DNA of 64,000 nt from Papilionanthe hookeriana x Papilionanthe teres (GCA_022702705.1 CM040428.1:92376287-92440286); one strand, 5' to 3'. Positions 1 to 9,478 are shown, counted from the first letter of the stretch. Numbers and translations: made by a program. The notes: generated from the sequence alone by a model not told the origin.

Positions 1-150
1 GAACATGGTAATAAAGTGGACTACAACGTGCTAGCCCATCTTAGGAAGCTACCAGCCAAACTAAGCATATGCGATGCTCTGATCCTGTCAAAGGAGATGA
101 GGGAGGCTCTGATCAAGGCTTTACTTGATCCAGAGATTTGTTTAACTTAA
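1..150 (+). pseudogene. C-terminal part of gag / gag-protease linker, remnant
   Basis: Frame 1 is open from the window edge to a TAA at 148-150. It reads like the linker that precedes protease in Tat elements, including the stretches YNVLAHLRKLPAKLS and SKEMREALIKALL. The protease ORF that follows is in a different frame, so one frameshift lies around 150-177. The gag core and zinc knuckle are outside the window. Assignment rests on my memory of Tat linker sequences. Confidence 0.6.
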
Positions 151-176
151 ATGGCCAGTAATTCCTTCGACGAGGT

Positions 177-2258
177 TTGCTCATTAAGAGAACAAGTGAG
201 GTGTTACCTTCACGGACAATGATCTATTATCGGGAACGACTCGATCACAACCGACCCTTATACATTTCAGTCACTATTGGAAAGTTTATGCTCTCTAGAG
301 TGTTGGTTGATCTGGGAGCATCAATCAACATAATGAATCTTCAGACGCTAGCGTATTTGGAAATTGTTGATCGCGAGCTTGAAGCAGACAAGATGCTATT
401 AAGAGGCTTCAATCAAAAAGTAGAAAGATCTCTTGGATCGATAACACTACTAATGAAGACCGGTGATTTAGCAAAGACAACCACAAAATTCCACATAATT
501 GATTCGGAGACATCGTTCAACGCTCTACTGGGTCGGCCATGGATCCATGAAAACTGGATGGTACCGTCGTCTCTGCACCAGTGCATAAAGTATTACGAAG
601 GAGGAGAAGAGTGTATCAAAGGTGACTTGCAACCATTCTCCGTACACAAGATTGGAATTCATGAAGATGCGGTCTACTACGCGCCTCTGAAGAAAACAAT
701 CTTTTCCAGAAATACCATACCAAATGAAACAAAAGAAATTCAAGACGATGAAGAACCCGAAGTTCTAGTCCAACGATTACTCACCACTCCCTTACGGCGA
801 GATGGTGAAGATTTCTCCAGAACTCGCACCCGAGGTCGAGGCCGGGGACGAGGACGTGGAAGAAATGTTGGAACAGTTGGACAGAAGTATCCGGTCATCG
901 ATGTTGATTGGGAGAACAGTTCCGAAGAAGAAGAAGAAATTGAGAAAGAAGCAGCGACAATAAGTCAGAAGGAACCAAAATTCAAGATTTCTCTCGAAGA
1001 TGAAAAAAATGAAGAATATAAATCAATGTACGAGAAGATTAACCATTATGTACATACTATGACCCTGACCCCGATCCATTCTAATAAGATCGAGGGTATG
1101 GTGGTCAAGGAAGTGCATGGTGGTGGTACTAAACCAATCAAGTTTTACCGTGGTGCTTCTTCTTCCAATACTGAAAAAGATGTACAGTTTGAAGATGTTA
1201 CTTCATCTGAATTAATGGAACTACCTTTTGAGTGGTACTCTCTTTGTGTTCAAAATTTAATTCAACGTGGTGTCTTACCTCAAAAATGGACAAAAGGCCG
1301 ATCAAAACACTTTGAAAAGTTATGGAATAATGTCGGTCGGCCTCCCAATTCAAAACATGGTCTCGGATTCGGCATAGTAGGATCAGTTGATGATACAGGA
1401 TTTTGCTTGGTTGTCACTTGTGAACCTAATAAAGAGTGCTTGGAAGCTTCAGAAGATCTTGAGGATCTACCAATCGGCGACGCTCCACCAGAATTCGAGG
1501 AAGAAATCAAATCTACAATAGACGAGTTAACGGAAGTTAACTTAGGTACTAGCGAAGAGTCTAGGCCTACCTTTGTTAGCTCCTTACTCAATAAAGAAGA
1601 CTCCGAAGACATAATCAAGCTATTAATGGAATTCAAGGACTGTTTTGCTTGGAGCTATGATGAAATGCCACGATTAGCTCCAGAAGTCGCAGTTCACAGG
1701 CTAGGAGTAGATCCCACTGCTGTTCCAGTCAGACAAGCCCCCAGAAGAATGCGTCTAGAAATTGAGCAACAAGTAATAGCCGAAGTTAGGAAGCTAATAG
1801 ATGCTAAATTTGTCCGTGAAGAACAATACCCAACTTGGTTAGCCATTGTGGTACCAGTCAGAAAGAAGAATTGTCAGATCAGAATCTGCGTGGATTTCAG
1901 AGATTTGAATAAAGCATGTCCAAAGGACGAATTTCCACCACCAATCCCAGAACTGATGATCGACATCGCTTCAACGCATGAAATCTTCTTATTTATGGAT
2001 GGATCATCGGGATACAACCAGATAAAGATGGCACCAGAAGACGAAAAGCTCACGGCATTCAGAACGCCGATCGGAGTGTATTGCTACACAGTAATGCCAT
2101 TCGGACTAAAGAACGCAGGAGCAACATACCAAAGAGCGATGATGAAGATTTTTGATGATCTCATTCACAACCAAGTCAAGTGCTATGTGGATGATGTGGT
2201 CATCAAAAGTAAACTGAAGGAAGATCACCTGTATGATTTGAGAATTGTTTTCGAGTGA
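177..2258 (+). CDS. pol: Protease and reverse transcriptase (N-terminal two thirds) of the Tat element
   Basis: A 693-codon open frame without a natural start; the first codon is TTG and the frame is internal to a longer polyprotein. An aspartic protease lies at about residues 20-130, with the active site in VDLGASINIMN (Asp codon 309-311) and the flap-distal LLGRPWIH. A linker of some 350 residues follows; it contains an Arg-Gly run (nt 821-866) and an acidic patch. Reverse transcriptase begins near residue 490 (KDCFAWSYDEMP). It shows the first catalytic Asp in FMDGSSGYNQ, the MPFGLKNAGATYQ motif and the YVDD box at residues 670-673 (nt 2184-2195). The frame ends at an in-frame TGA (2256-2258), after which the same protein continues. 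The core active site looks intact; the stop makes this copy a pseudogene as a polyprotein. Confidence 0.9.
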   Translation: MLIKRTSEVLPSRTMIYYRERLDHNRPLYISVTIGKFMLSRVLVDLGASINIMNLQTLAYLEIVDRELEADKMLLRGFNQKVERSLGSITLLMKTGDLAKTTTKFHIIDSETSFNALLGRPWIHENWMVPSSLHQCIKYYEGGEECIKGDLQPFSVHKIGIHEDAVYYAPLKKTIFSRNTIPNETKEIQDDEEPEVLVQRLLTTPLRRDGEDFSRTRTRGRGRGRGRGRNVGTVGQKYPVIDVDWENSSEEEEEIEKEAATISQKEPKFKISLEDEKNEEYKSMYEKINHYVHTMTLTPIHSNKIEGMVVKEVHGGGTKPIKFYRGASSSNTEKDVQFEDVTSSELMELPFEWYSLCVQNLIQRGVLPQKWTKGRSKHFEKLWNNVGRPPNSKHGLGFGIVGSVDDTGFCLVVTCEPNKECLEASEDLEDLPIGDAPPEFEEEIKSTIDELTEVNLGTSEESRPTFVSSLLNKEDSEDIIKLLMEFKDCFAWSYDEMPRLAPEVAVHRLGVDPTAVPVRQAPRRMRLEIEQQVIAEVRKLIDAKFVREEQYPTWLAIVVPVRKKNCQIRICVDFRDLNKACPKDEFPPPIPELMIDIASTHEIFLFMDGSSGYNQIKMAPEDEKLTAFRTPIGVYCYTVMPFGLKNAGATYQRAMMKIFDDLIHNQVKCYVDDVVIKSKLKEDHLYDLRIVFE

Positions 2259-2897
2259 CTAAGACATTACAACCTTAAGATGAATCCCTTAAAATGCACC
2301 TTCGGCGTCACCTCCGGGAAATTCTTAGGATTTGTTGTCTGACATCGCGGGATTGAAATCGATCCGGAAAAGATTAAAGCTATTTTAGAAATGCCTTCTC
2401 CCAAAACTTTGAAACAACTACGATCCTTTCAAGGGAAGTTGGCATATCTTCGACGCCTTATCTCGAACTTGTCAGGTAGGTGTTAACCCTTCTCGGCATT
2501 GGTTAAAAAGGACGCCAAATTCGTTTGGGATGAGAAATGACAACAGGCTTTCAAGGACGTTAAGCAATATTTAATGACACCTCCTGTCTTAGCAGCTCCA
2601 GTCTCAGGTAGACCGTTGATACTTTATACCACGGCTTTAGACGACTCCCTTGGAGCCCTGCTAGCCCAGGTCAATGACGAGGGAAAAGAAAACGCTCTCT
2701 ACTACCTAAGCCGTCGTCTAATCCCGACGGAAGTAAAGTATCCTCCGATCGAGAAACATTGTTTGGCCCTGATCTTCGCCGCTCAAAAGCTCAGGCATTA
2801 CATGCTTTCTCATAAGGTCAACCTTATTTCGAGAGTTAATCCGTTGCAATACTTGATGACCCAACGCTTTCTGGCAGACTTGCCAGGTGGTCGATGA
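2259..2897 (+). pseudogene. pol: Reverse transcriptase thumb/connection and first RNase H domain, broken
   Basis: The reading frame of the upstream pol ORF continues here but is interrupted by several further stops (near 2341, 2484 and 2538). It becomes open from 2574 to 2897. Recognisable pieces are the KCTFGV..GKFLGF motif of the thumb, the DPEKIKAI segment, and a Ty3-type RNase H with TALDDSLGALL, YYLSRRL, YPPIEKHCLAL and AQKLRHYMLSH. The multiple independent stops indicate neutral decay rather than programmed readthrough. A frame change occurs at 2890-2897, where the next domain begins. Confidence 0.85.
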
Positions 2898-3595
2898 TAC
2901 TATTGCAATTCGACATAACTTTCGTTCCTCTTCGCGCCTTAAAGGGACAATTCCTAGCAGACTTCCTTGCAGCACACCCTTTACCGGCAGATTCGCCTCT
3001 CAACGATAATTTGCCTCACGAGCAGATAATGAGCCTAGAAGACGCTGATGATCGACGTTGGGAACTATACTTTGACGGTGCGTCCTCAGTACAGAAGAAC
3101 AAAGAATTACAAATGATAGTGCCCGGTAAGGCAGGAATCAGACTAATTTTTATAACACCGAAGCGGGGAATGTTAAGATACTCATACCACTTAACAAAAC
3201 CGTGTACAAACAACGAGGCAGAATACGAAGCCCTTATAATCGGATTGGAATTAACCATTCAGATGGGAATAACGGACATCAACATCTACGGAGATTCTCA
3301 GTTGATCATTCAACAGGTCGCCGGACAGTACAGAATTCTAAAGCCAAGACTCGAGCAGTACTTTCAGTACACCATGAAATTGTTGGAACAAATTCCAAAC
3401 GTAACAATCTACTATATTCCCAGAAGAGAAAATGCTCTCGCCGATGCGTTAGCCCGCCTTGAAAAGGAATTTACCTCGCCGGTAGATGAGTCGATTGAAG
3501 TGTCGGTTCAAGGACGACAAGTCCTATCACGGCTCGACATGGATACAATACACAAATCGAAAGAGCAGAAGAAACAATTGCAGCGAGTGACGTAA
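2894..3595 (+). pseudogene. pol: Second (archaeal-type) RNase H domain of the Tat polyprotein
   Basis: A 233-codon frame, shifted relative to the preceding RNase H. It starts with the tail of the first RNase H (LKGQFLADFLA) and then has a complete second RNase H. The acidic residues are in YFDGAS (near 3074), NNEAEYEAL (near 3214), YGDSQLI (near 3293) and NALADALARL (near 3442). A second RNase H downstream of the first is diagnostic of the Tat lineage. All four acidic positions are kept. The frame ends at TAA 3593-3595, but the same frame reopens straight into integrase, so the stop is a point mutation. Confidence 0.88.
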
Positions 3596-4860
3596 AATAC
3601 GGAAGATTGGCGGCGGCTACTAATGAACTACTTGCAGACAGGAAACCTCACGGACGATAAGTCGTTAGCCCATCAAATTAAGAAAAGAACTCTATCTTAC
3701 GCATTAATAAACAATACATTATACATAAGGTCTTTTGATCAGATGTGGCTAAGATGCCTGAGCGGGTCCGAGGCTCATGAAATCGTTAAAGAAATACATT
3801 CAAGACTTTGTGGCGCTCATCAGTCGGGTCCGAAAATGAAAATGAAGATTAAAAGACTAGGGTACTACTGGCCCTCAATGATGACCGACTGTATTGAAGT
3901 TGACAAAAGTTGTCACCAGTGTCAAGTGCACGGAGTGGTTCTACACCAACCTCCAAATGTGCTACATCCGACGATCGCGTCGTGGCCATTTGAGTGTTGG
4001 GGCACAGATATAGTGGGTCCGATAGAACCGCCTTCTTCAAGAGGACATCGCTTCATTCTTGCAGCTACGTACTACTTTTCTAAATGGGCAGAAGCTATAC
4101 CACTCAGAGAAGTGAAGGCACACCATGTGCTACAGTTTTTCAAGAACCAAGTCGTCTACCGTTTTGGGGTACCACGCAGGATCATTTCAGATAATGGGTC
4201 TACATTCAAAAGTACAAAGATCAATAATTTTGTCAGAAGACACGGATCGATTGGCGATACTCAACAATCTACTACCCAAGAGAAAACAGCTTGGCCGAGG
4301 CTTTTAATAAAAATCTCGTTCAAATTTTAAAGAAAACTTTTGACGACAACAAGAGAAATTGGCACGAGAAGTTGTTAAAAGCCTTATGGGCCTACATGAC
4401 GACTTTTAGGACTCCTACTCAGTCTACGCCTTACGCTTTAGTGTACGGGTCCGAGGCCATCTTGCCCCTAGAAGTTCAGCTTCCGTCACTCCGAATTGCA
4501 GTTGCAGAAAAGATCACTACAGAAGAAAATGCCAGACTACGACTAGAAGAATTGGAAAGCTTGGAAGGGAAAAGACTTTCAGCACAGCAGAATTTGGAAC
4601 TGTATCAGGCCAAGATGATCCAGGCCCATGATAAATTGGTCCGCCCAAGAACTTTCAAAGTCGGTGACTTAGTTTTGGTTCTCAGAAGACCTATTCTTGC
4701 ACACCGCAAGATAGGAGGTAAGTTTGAACCAACATGGGAAAGGCCGTTCGTGGTCGAGACAGTCTACTCAGGAGGTTCCTACCAACTGGTGGATTGCCGT
4801 GGAGAACGACCCATGCTTCCAATCAATGGACAGTATTTAAAGAAGTATTACACAACCTGA
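3596..4860 (+). pseudogene. pol: Integrase of the Tat element, frameshifted
   Basis: The zinc-binding domain shows the histidines in EIHSRLCGAH and the cysteine pair CHQC (nt about 3774-3925). The catalytic core has Asp in WGTDIVGP and Asp in IISDNGSTF (near 4189). The third acidic residue, Glu in LAEAFNK (codon 4297-4299), is in another frame because of a frameshift between about 4235 and 4258. The C-terminal part ends with KVGDLVLVLRR, WERPFVVETV and LKKYY, then TGA at 4858-4860; this is typical of Tat integrases and has no chromodomain. As written the enzyme cannot be made in one piece. Confidence 0.88.
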
Positions 4861-5132
4861 TGTTTCGAAGGATGGCCTCTAAATAAGAATCTTATCCCTA
4901 GAAACACGGGTGAAGTAATCACTTTGTGACTAGGGTCCGAACCCAAAACAAAATAAAATGTATGATAAAAAAAATCTCATCAACGAAAATGTTAAAAGAA
5001 AACATGGGAAATCATAATAATAAAATGTCAATCTTTCCTTTTAAATACGTTCATTCCTGATATTTTCTCATCTCTTCCTACTTCTTGTTCTTAGTACAGC
5101 CCCTGATCCTTTCCTTATTTTTTCGCAGGGAA
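4861..5132 (+). other. Intergenic spacer between integrase and the ALKBH-like ORF
   Basis: About 270 bases, AT-rich, without a coding frame. It begins right after the integrase stop and ends four bases past a splice-acceptor-like sequence. I see no clear promoter; TTTTAAATAC near 5040 is a weak TATA-like string. Confidence 0.6.
5101..5128 (+). promoter_or_regulatory. Putative 3' splice site just before the ALKBH-like ORF
   Basis: A pyrimidine-rich tract (CTTTCCTTATTTTTTCG) runs into CAG, with AG at 5127-5128. A branch-like CTGAT lies about 22 bases upstream. The ATG of the downstream ORF is at 5133, four bases after the AG. This arrangement suggests that the ORF is translated from a spliced subgenomic RNA whose donor lies further 5', possibly outside the window. 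Sequence inspection only. Confidence 0.45.
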
Positions 5133-5270
5133 ATGTCGAACGAGCGGTTGGTTCTAAACTTTAGAAATGGCATGAGTCTAGCACTTGATGAAAAGAGGGT
5201 GAGGGATGGAGCAGTGATAGAGATTGACTCGTACTTCACACCGACTCGGCTTACAATACAAAGAAAATGA
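5133..5270 (+). pseudogene. N-terminal segment of the ALKBH-like ORF (short open frame)
   Basis: A 45-codon frame starts at ATG 5133 (MSNERLVLNFRNGMSLAL...) and ends at TGA 5268-5270. It lies directly after the putative splice acceptor and reads like ordinary protein. Its stop overlaps an ATG in the frame of the ALKBH-like ORF (the bases ATGA at 5267-5270). Most likely this is the true N terminus of the longer protein, separated by an indel in the A-rich run at 5262-5267. A genuine stop-restart overlap is the alternative. Confidence 0.5.
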
Positions 5271-5356
5271 TTGGACCCCGATTAATCGAGAAGAATTTCA
5301 CGACCGGACAAGTGATGAAAATGGGTGGCCCAAGCCACCAATCCAGCAACAAGTAA

Positions 5357-6619
5357 AGAAAAGCAAACGCCGCGCATACAACCGGAGAAGATAAGAAAAT
5401 TAAGTCCGTGGTCGCCACAGCAGAAGGTAGGCTTGTCAGTGCCGCGCCCGCAGAAATTCAAGGGGTAAGGAGAGCTCTCACTGCTACCCAGCGAAAAAAT
5501 AAGAATCGTCGCATTCACAAAATGTTGACCAAGTTAGCAGAAGATCAATATAAACAGACAGTGGATACCGTTAGTGCAAATGCTCCAAGGAAACCGGTTC
5601 GTCAGGAACCAGAAAGAAGAAAGTCAACTCCAAGAATGTCGAAACAGATAAAAGAAATACCAAGAAAAGTAGAAATAGAGTCGGTACCTCGACGCCGAGC
5701 ATATGTACCGGATCCGAAGAGTCTTGTTGCGAAAGCAACCCCGGAGGATGTCCCTACGGAGACTATCCCCGAGGAGCCGAGGCATGCAGAAGAATGTGCT
5801 GGGGTTGAGCCATACATCCCGCAGTATGTTACTAGACACCGAGGACTTTGGATAATCCCGGAATACGAGCTAGAGAAAATGCAATTAGTTGAGAAGAAAA
5901 CCTTTGAATACTTTGAAAGAATTGGAAACAAGAGGGTCAACATCTTGGAAGGCCTCGAGCTACATACAGATGTTTTCTCAGATTATGAGAAACAACAAAT
6001 TGTAGATTGTATTCTTGAATTGCAGAAAATGGGTCGAGCTGGCCGCCTGAGAGAAAAGACATATTCAGAACCTAGAAGATGGATGCCAGGAAAAGGAAGA
6101 GTTACAATCCAATGCAGATGTTGCTACAATTTTGCCATAGACAGAAAAGGAAATCCACCAGGGATACTCCGTCGCAGTGAGGTGGATCCGATGCCAAGAA
6201 TCATTAAGAGAATGGTGAAAAGGATGATAACATGGAGAGTACGCCTGCGTATCGCATACCCAACAACTCGCATTATTAACATCTACAAGGAAGGCGACTG
6301 CATACCTCCGCATATAGACCATCATGACTTTGTTAGACCCTTCTGCACAGTATCATTCATCAACCAGTGCAACATCATGTTCGGATCTAACCTCCGGATT
6401 GCAAGCCCCGGTGAGTTCCGAGGGCCGGTGGAGATACCACTACCGGTAGATTCCGTCCTGGTGTTAAAAGGAAACGAAGCGGATGTTGTGAAGCATTGCA
6501 TTCCAGGAGTGCCTGTGGAGCGGATCTCGGCTACTTTTAGAAGAATGGACGACGTAAAAATGCCTTACCACTTTCGACCGGATCTTGAATTGGAGAGTCT
6601 CTGGCCATACGAGCTGTGA
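5357..6619 (+). CDS. AlkB-family 2-oxoglutarate/Fe(II) dioxygenase, ALKBH9/10-like putative RNA m6A demethylase
   Basis: The frame is open from 5357 to TGA 6617-6619; the first ATG in it is at 5522. The same frame also reads from an ATG at 5267 but meets one TAA at 5354-5356, so the intact protein probably began at 5133. The first ~130 residues are basic and low-complexity. The AlkB domain then runs to the end: LELHTDVFSDYEKQQIVDCI, a nucleotide-recognition lid with CCYNFAIDRKGNPPGI (about 6118-6165), the iron ligands HID (His 6311-6313, Asp 6317-6319), PFCTVSF, NIMFGSNL, the second iron His (6494-6496), and RISATFR, whose two Arg (6521, 6539) form the RxxxxxR 2-oxoglutarate site. These motifs resemble plant ALKBH9/10 proteins, which remove N6-methyladenosine from mRNA. 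Likely role (inferred): demethylating the element's own RNA. It is not a normal part of a Tat element. Confidence 0.88.
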   Translation, partial: RKANAAHTTGEDKKIKSVVATAEGRLVSAAPAEIQGVRRALTATQRKNKNRRIHKMLTKLAEDQYKQTVDTVSANAPRKPVRQEPERRKSTPRMSKQIKEIPRKVEIESVPRRRAYVPDPKSLVAKATPEDVPTETIPEEPRHAEECAGVEPYIPQYVTRHRGLWIIPEYELEKMQLVEKKTFEYFERIGNKRVNILEGLELHTDVFSDYEKQQIVDCILELQKMGRAGRLREKTYSEPRRWMPGKGRVTIQCRCCYNFAIDRKGNPPGILRRSEVDPMPRIIKRMVKRMITWRVRLRIAYPTTRIINIYKEGDCIPPHIDHHDFVRPFCTVSFINQCNIMFGSNLRIASPGEFRGPVEIPLPVDSVLVLKGNEADVVKHCIPGVPVERISATFRRMDDVKMPYHFRPDLELESLWPYEL

Positions 6620-7409
6620 GTTACATGGGAAATAGCACACCTCCAATGCACATCCATGCGGCATTCCTGCCAAGGGTGGCTTGGAAGGTGATGTTATTAC
6701 CCATGTTTGTTACTATTCAGACATGGATTTTTGACAGACACTTTTTGGATAGATCAACAAGAATCTTACACAATCCGTTTTGGATTTACATGGATTGTAT
6801 GAGACATAAAATTTCCGAAGAAAATGTCATCATGATTAGATCAAGTTGTATGATGTATTTTCAGCAAGTTGGAATGAAAACGACTACGTCATATTTTGCC
6901 TTCATCTCTTTTTGTGCAAATTGACTGGGAAATGCCATTAGAGTTAAATGAGCTTTGAACGAAGAACAGAAAAGAAAAGAAAATAAATGAGAACTTTTCC
7001 TAAAAATCTGAATATTAAAATGAACTTCAAATTCACATGAACACTAAATAAACAACACAAAAATAAAAAATGGGATTGTTAAAGGACAAACAAAACGAAT
7101 CTAAATCTCAAATTGAATTCCGTTCTGAATCCTCTGATTCAAGCCTTTCAGTTCTTTCCTCCATTGAAATCTGTTTGAAACTCTTTTGAAATTTGAATAT
7201 TATCTCCGACTTGTCGTTAAGTCAAGTCTTTTCAGCTTGGTACACTTACCAGCACCTTTCAATTCTCTTGCTGCTGTGTCTTAGAGGAACGACTAGTTCT
7301 ATTGACACGGAGCCACGAACTTTGTTCGGTTTGGTTCTGATGGCATGGGATTGGGTCCCTCTTCATACAGAGAAATCTTTGAGATTGGAACCAGTTTTCA
7401 TTTCTTATT
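6620..7409 (+). other. Non-coding 3' region after the ALKBH-like ORF
   Basis: About 790 bases between the ALKBH-like stop and the minisatellite. A frame of about 100 codons (ATG 6625 to 6924) exists, but it has no recognisable domain and overlaps nothing conserved, so I do not call a gene. The rest is AT-rich untranslated sequence. Confidence 0.55.
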
Positions 7410-8985
7410 AAATTTCCGAGACTGGTACCTAAATTTCAGTTCTCTTCCCTCGAGGTCGGTACCTAAATTCTGACTCTCATTCGAGATCGATACCTAAATT
7501 TCGATTCACCTTCGAATTAATACCTAAATTTCAATTCTAAATTTTCGAGACTGGTACCTAAATTCCAGTTCTCTTCCTTCGAGGTCGGTACCTAAATTCC
7601 GACTGTCATTCGAGATCGATACCTAAATTTCGATTCTCTTTCGAATTGATACCTAAATTTCAACTCTAAATTTCCGAGACTGGTACCTATATTCCAGTTC
7701 TCATCCTTCGAGGTCGGTACATAAATTCCGATTCTCATTTGAGATCGATACCTAAATTTCGCCTCTCTTTCGAATTGATACCTAAATTTCAATTCTAAAT
7801 TTCCGAGACTGGTACCTAATTTCCAGTTCTCTTCCTTCGAGGTCCGTACCTAAATTCCGACTCTCATTTGAGATCGATACCTAAATTTCGATTCTCTTTC
7901 AAATTGATACCTAAATTTCAATTCTAAATTTCCGAGACTGGTACCTAAATTTCAGTTCTCTTCCTTCGAGGTCGGTACCAAAATTCCGACTCTCATTCGA
8001 GATCGATACCTAAATTTCGATTCTCTTTCGAATTGATACCTAAATTTCAATTCTAAATTTCCGAGAATGGTACCTAAATTCCAGTTCTCTTCCTTCGAGG
8101 TCGGTACCTAAATTCCGATTCTCATTTGAGATCGATACCTAAATTTCGATTCTCTTTTAAATTGATACCTAAATTTCAATTCTAAATTTCCGAGACTGGT
8201 ACCTAAATTCCAGTTCTCTTCCTTCGAGGTCGGTACCTAAATTCTGACTCTCATTCGAGATCGATACCTAAATTTCGATTCTCTTTCGAATTGATACCTA
8301 AATTTCAATTCTAAATTTCCGAGACTGGTACCTAAATTCCAGTTCTCTTCCTTCGAGGTTGGTACCTAAATTCCGACTCTCATTCGAGATCGATACCTAA
8401 ATTTCGATTCTCTTTCGAATTGATACATAAATTGATACCTAAATTTCAATTCTAAATTTCCGAGACTGGTACCTAAATTCCAGTTCTCTTCCTTCGAGGT
8501 CGGTACCTAAATTCTGGTTCTCATTTGAGATTGATACCTAAATTTTGATTCTCTTTCGAATTGATACCTAAATTTCAATTCTAAATTTCCGAGACTGGTA
8601 CCTAAATTCTAGTTCTCTTCCTTCGAGGTCGGTACCTAAATTCCAACTCTCATTTGAGATCAATTCCTAAATTTTGATTCTCTTTCGAATTGATACCTAA
8701 ACTTCAATTCTAAGTTTCCGAGACTGGTACCTAAATTCCAGTTCTCTTCCTTCGAGGTCGGTACCTAAATTCCGACTCTCATTCGAGATCGATACCTAAA
8801 TTTCGATTCTCTTTCGAATTGATACCTAAATTTGAATTCTAAATTTCTGAGACTGGTACCTAAATTCCAGTTCTCTTCCTTTGAGGTCGGTACCTAAATT
8901 CCGACTCTCATCCGAGATCAATACCTAAATTTCGATTCTCTTTTAGGTTTGATACTTAAATTTCAAATCTCACTCTCTCGAGATC
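7410..8985 (+). repeat. 129-bp higher-order minisatellite, about 12 copies
   Basis: The marker string CCGAGACTGG (with variants) recurs at 7416, 7545, 7674, 7803, 7932, 8061, 8190, 8319, 8460, 8589, 8718 and 8847. The spacing is 129 bases each time except once, where it is 141 because of a 12-base insertion near 8425. Each unit is built from four related subunits of 34, 31, 31 and 33 bases that share a core like CGAGNTCGGTACCTAAATTC. The array decays after about 8950. It lies between the last ORF and the 3' LTR, a place where Tat/Ogre elements are known to carry hypervariable tandem repeats. Confidence 0.93.
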
Positions 8986-9437
8986 AGTACCTAAATTCTG
9001 ATTCTCACCCTTTTTTCGTCAATGCTTAAACTCTGATTCTCACCCGAGGCCGGTACCTAAATTCCAGTTCTCTTCTCAATCCCGAGGTTGAAACCTAGGT
9101 TTCAATTCTCATTTCAAATCCATATTTCAAATTCAAAATTTCCTTAAATCGATTTTAAATTAAACTTCAATCGAAATTGAGACTCAGAACAAATCGAAAT
9201 CTGAACTCACACATTGAAACTTGAAATTTAAAAGTAAAATGAAATCTAAATCAAATTCCCCAGATCTTGTGATTTGAAGTTCACCTCCTTTTCCATTCCC
9301 CAACGAGAGTTCAAGAATCTCCAGTCTTGGAAATATACCTAATACTCCCCAGCCTAAATTCTTCTACTTCGCCCTAAGTTTGTCACTTGGACATCTGTGT
9401 TGGTTTGTTGATCTCTTCGGTCAATGCCAATACGCGC
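8986..9437 (+). other. Untranslated region between minisatellite and LTR
   Basis: Degenerate relics of the minisatellite core (GGTACCTAAATTC and similar) persist to about 9100. AT-rich sequence without coding potential follows. Confidence 0.6.
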
Positions 9438-9458
9438 GGTGTGCTTGGTTAGCACACC
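9438..9458 (+). other. Hairpin immediately upstream of the polypurine tract
   Basis: A perfect 8-base inverted repeat, GGTGTGCT (9438-9445) and AGCACACC (9451-9458), with a 5-base loop TGGTT. It lies 9 bases before the G-run of the polypurine tract. Function unknown. Confidence 0.7.
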
Positions 9459-9465
9459 ACACCTA

Positions 9466-9478
9466 TTGGGGGTCCATT
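9466..9478 (+). other. Polypurine tract region before the 3' LTR
   Basis: TTGGGGG at 9466-9472 followed by TCCATT and then the LTR start TGTTGACC at 9479. The position is right for plus-strand priming; the purine run is short and separated from the LTR by six bases, so the exact tract is uncertain. Confidence 0.5.

Noticed and set aside
1280..1636. Minus-strand frames under pol and the ALKBH-like ORF (also 5602-5943 and 6065-6325)
   Set aside because: They lie entirely opposite recognised domains and have no domain of their own.
6616..6924. Possible extra ORF after the ALKBH-like gene
   Set aside because: The nominal start is GTG, the composition is unusual (many Met and His), and no family is recognisable. 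I see no evidence of conservation.
7592..7792. Minus-strand frame of repeated FRYQFERE-like units
   Set aside because: It is the 129-base minisatellite read as protein; the unit length is a multiple of three, so the frame stays open by chance.
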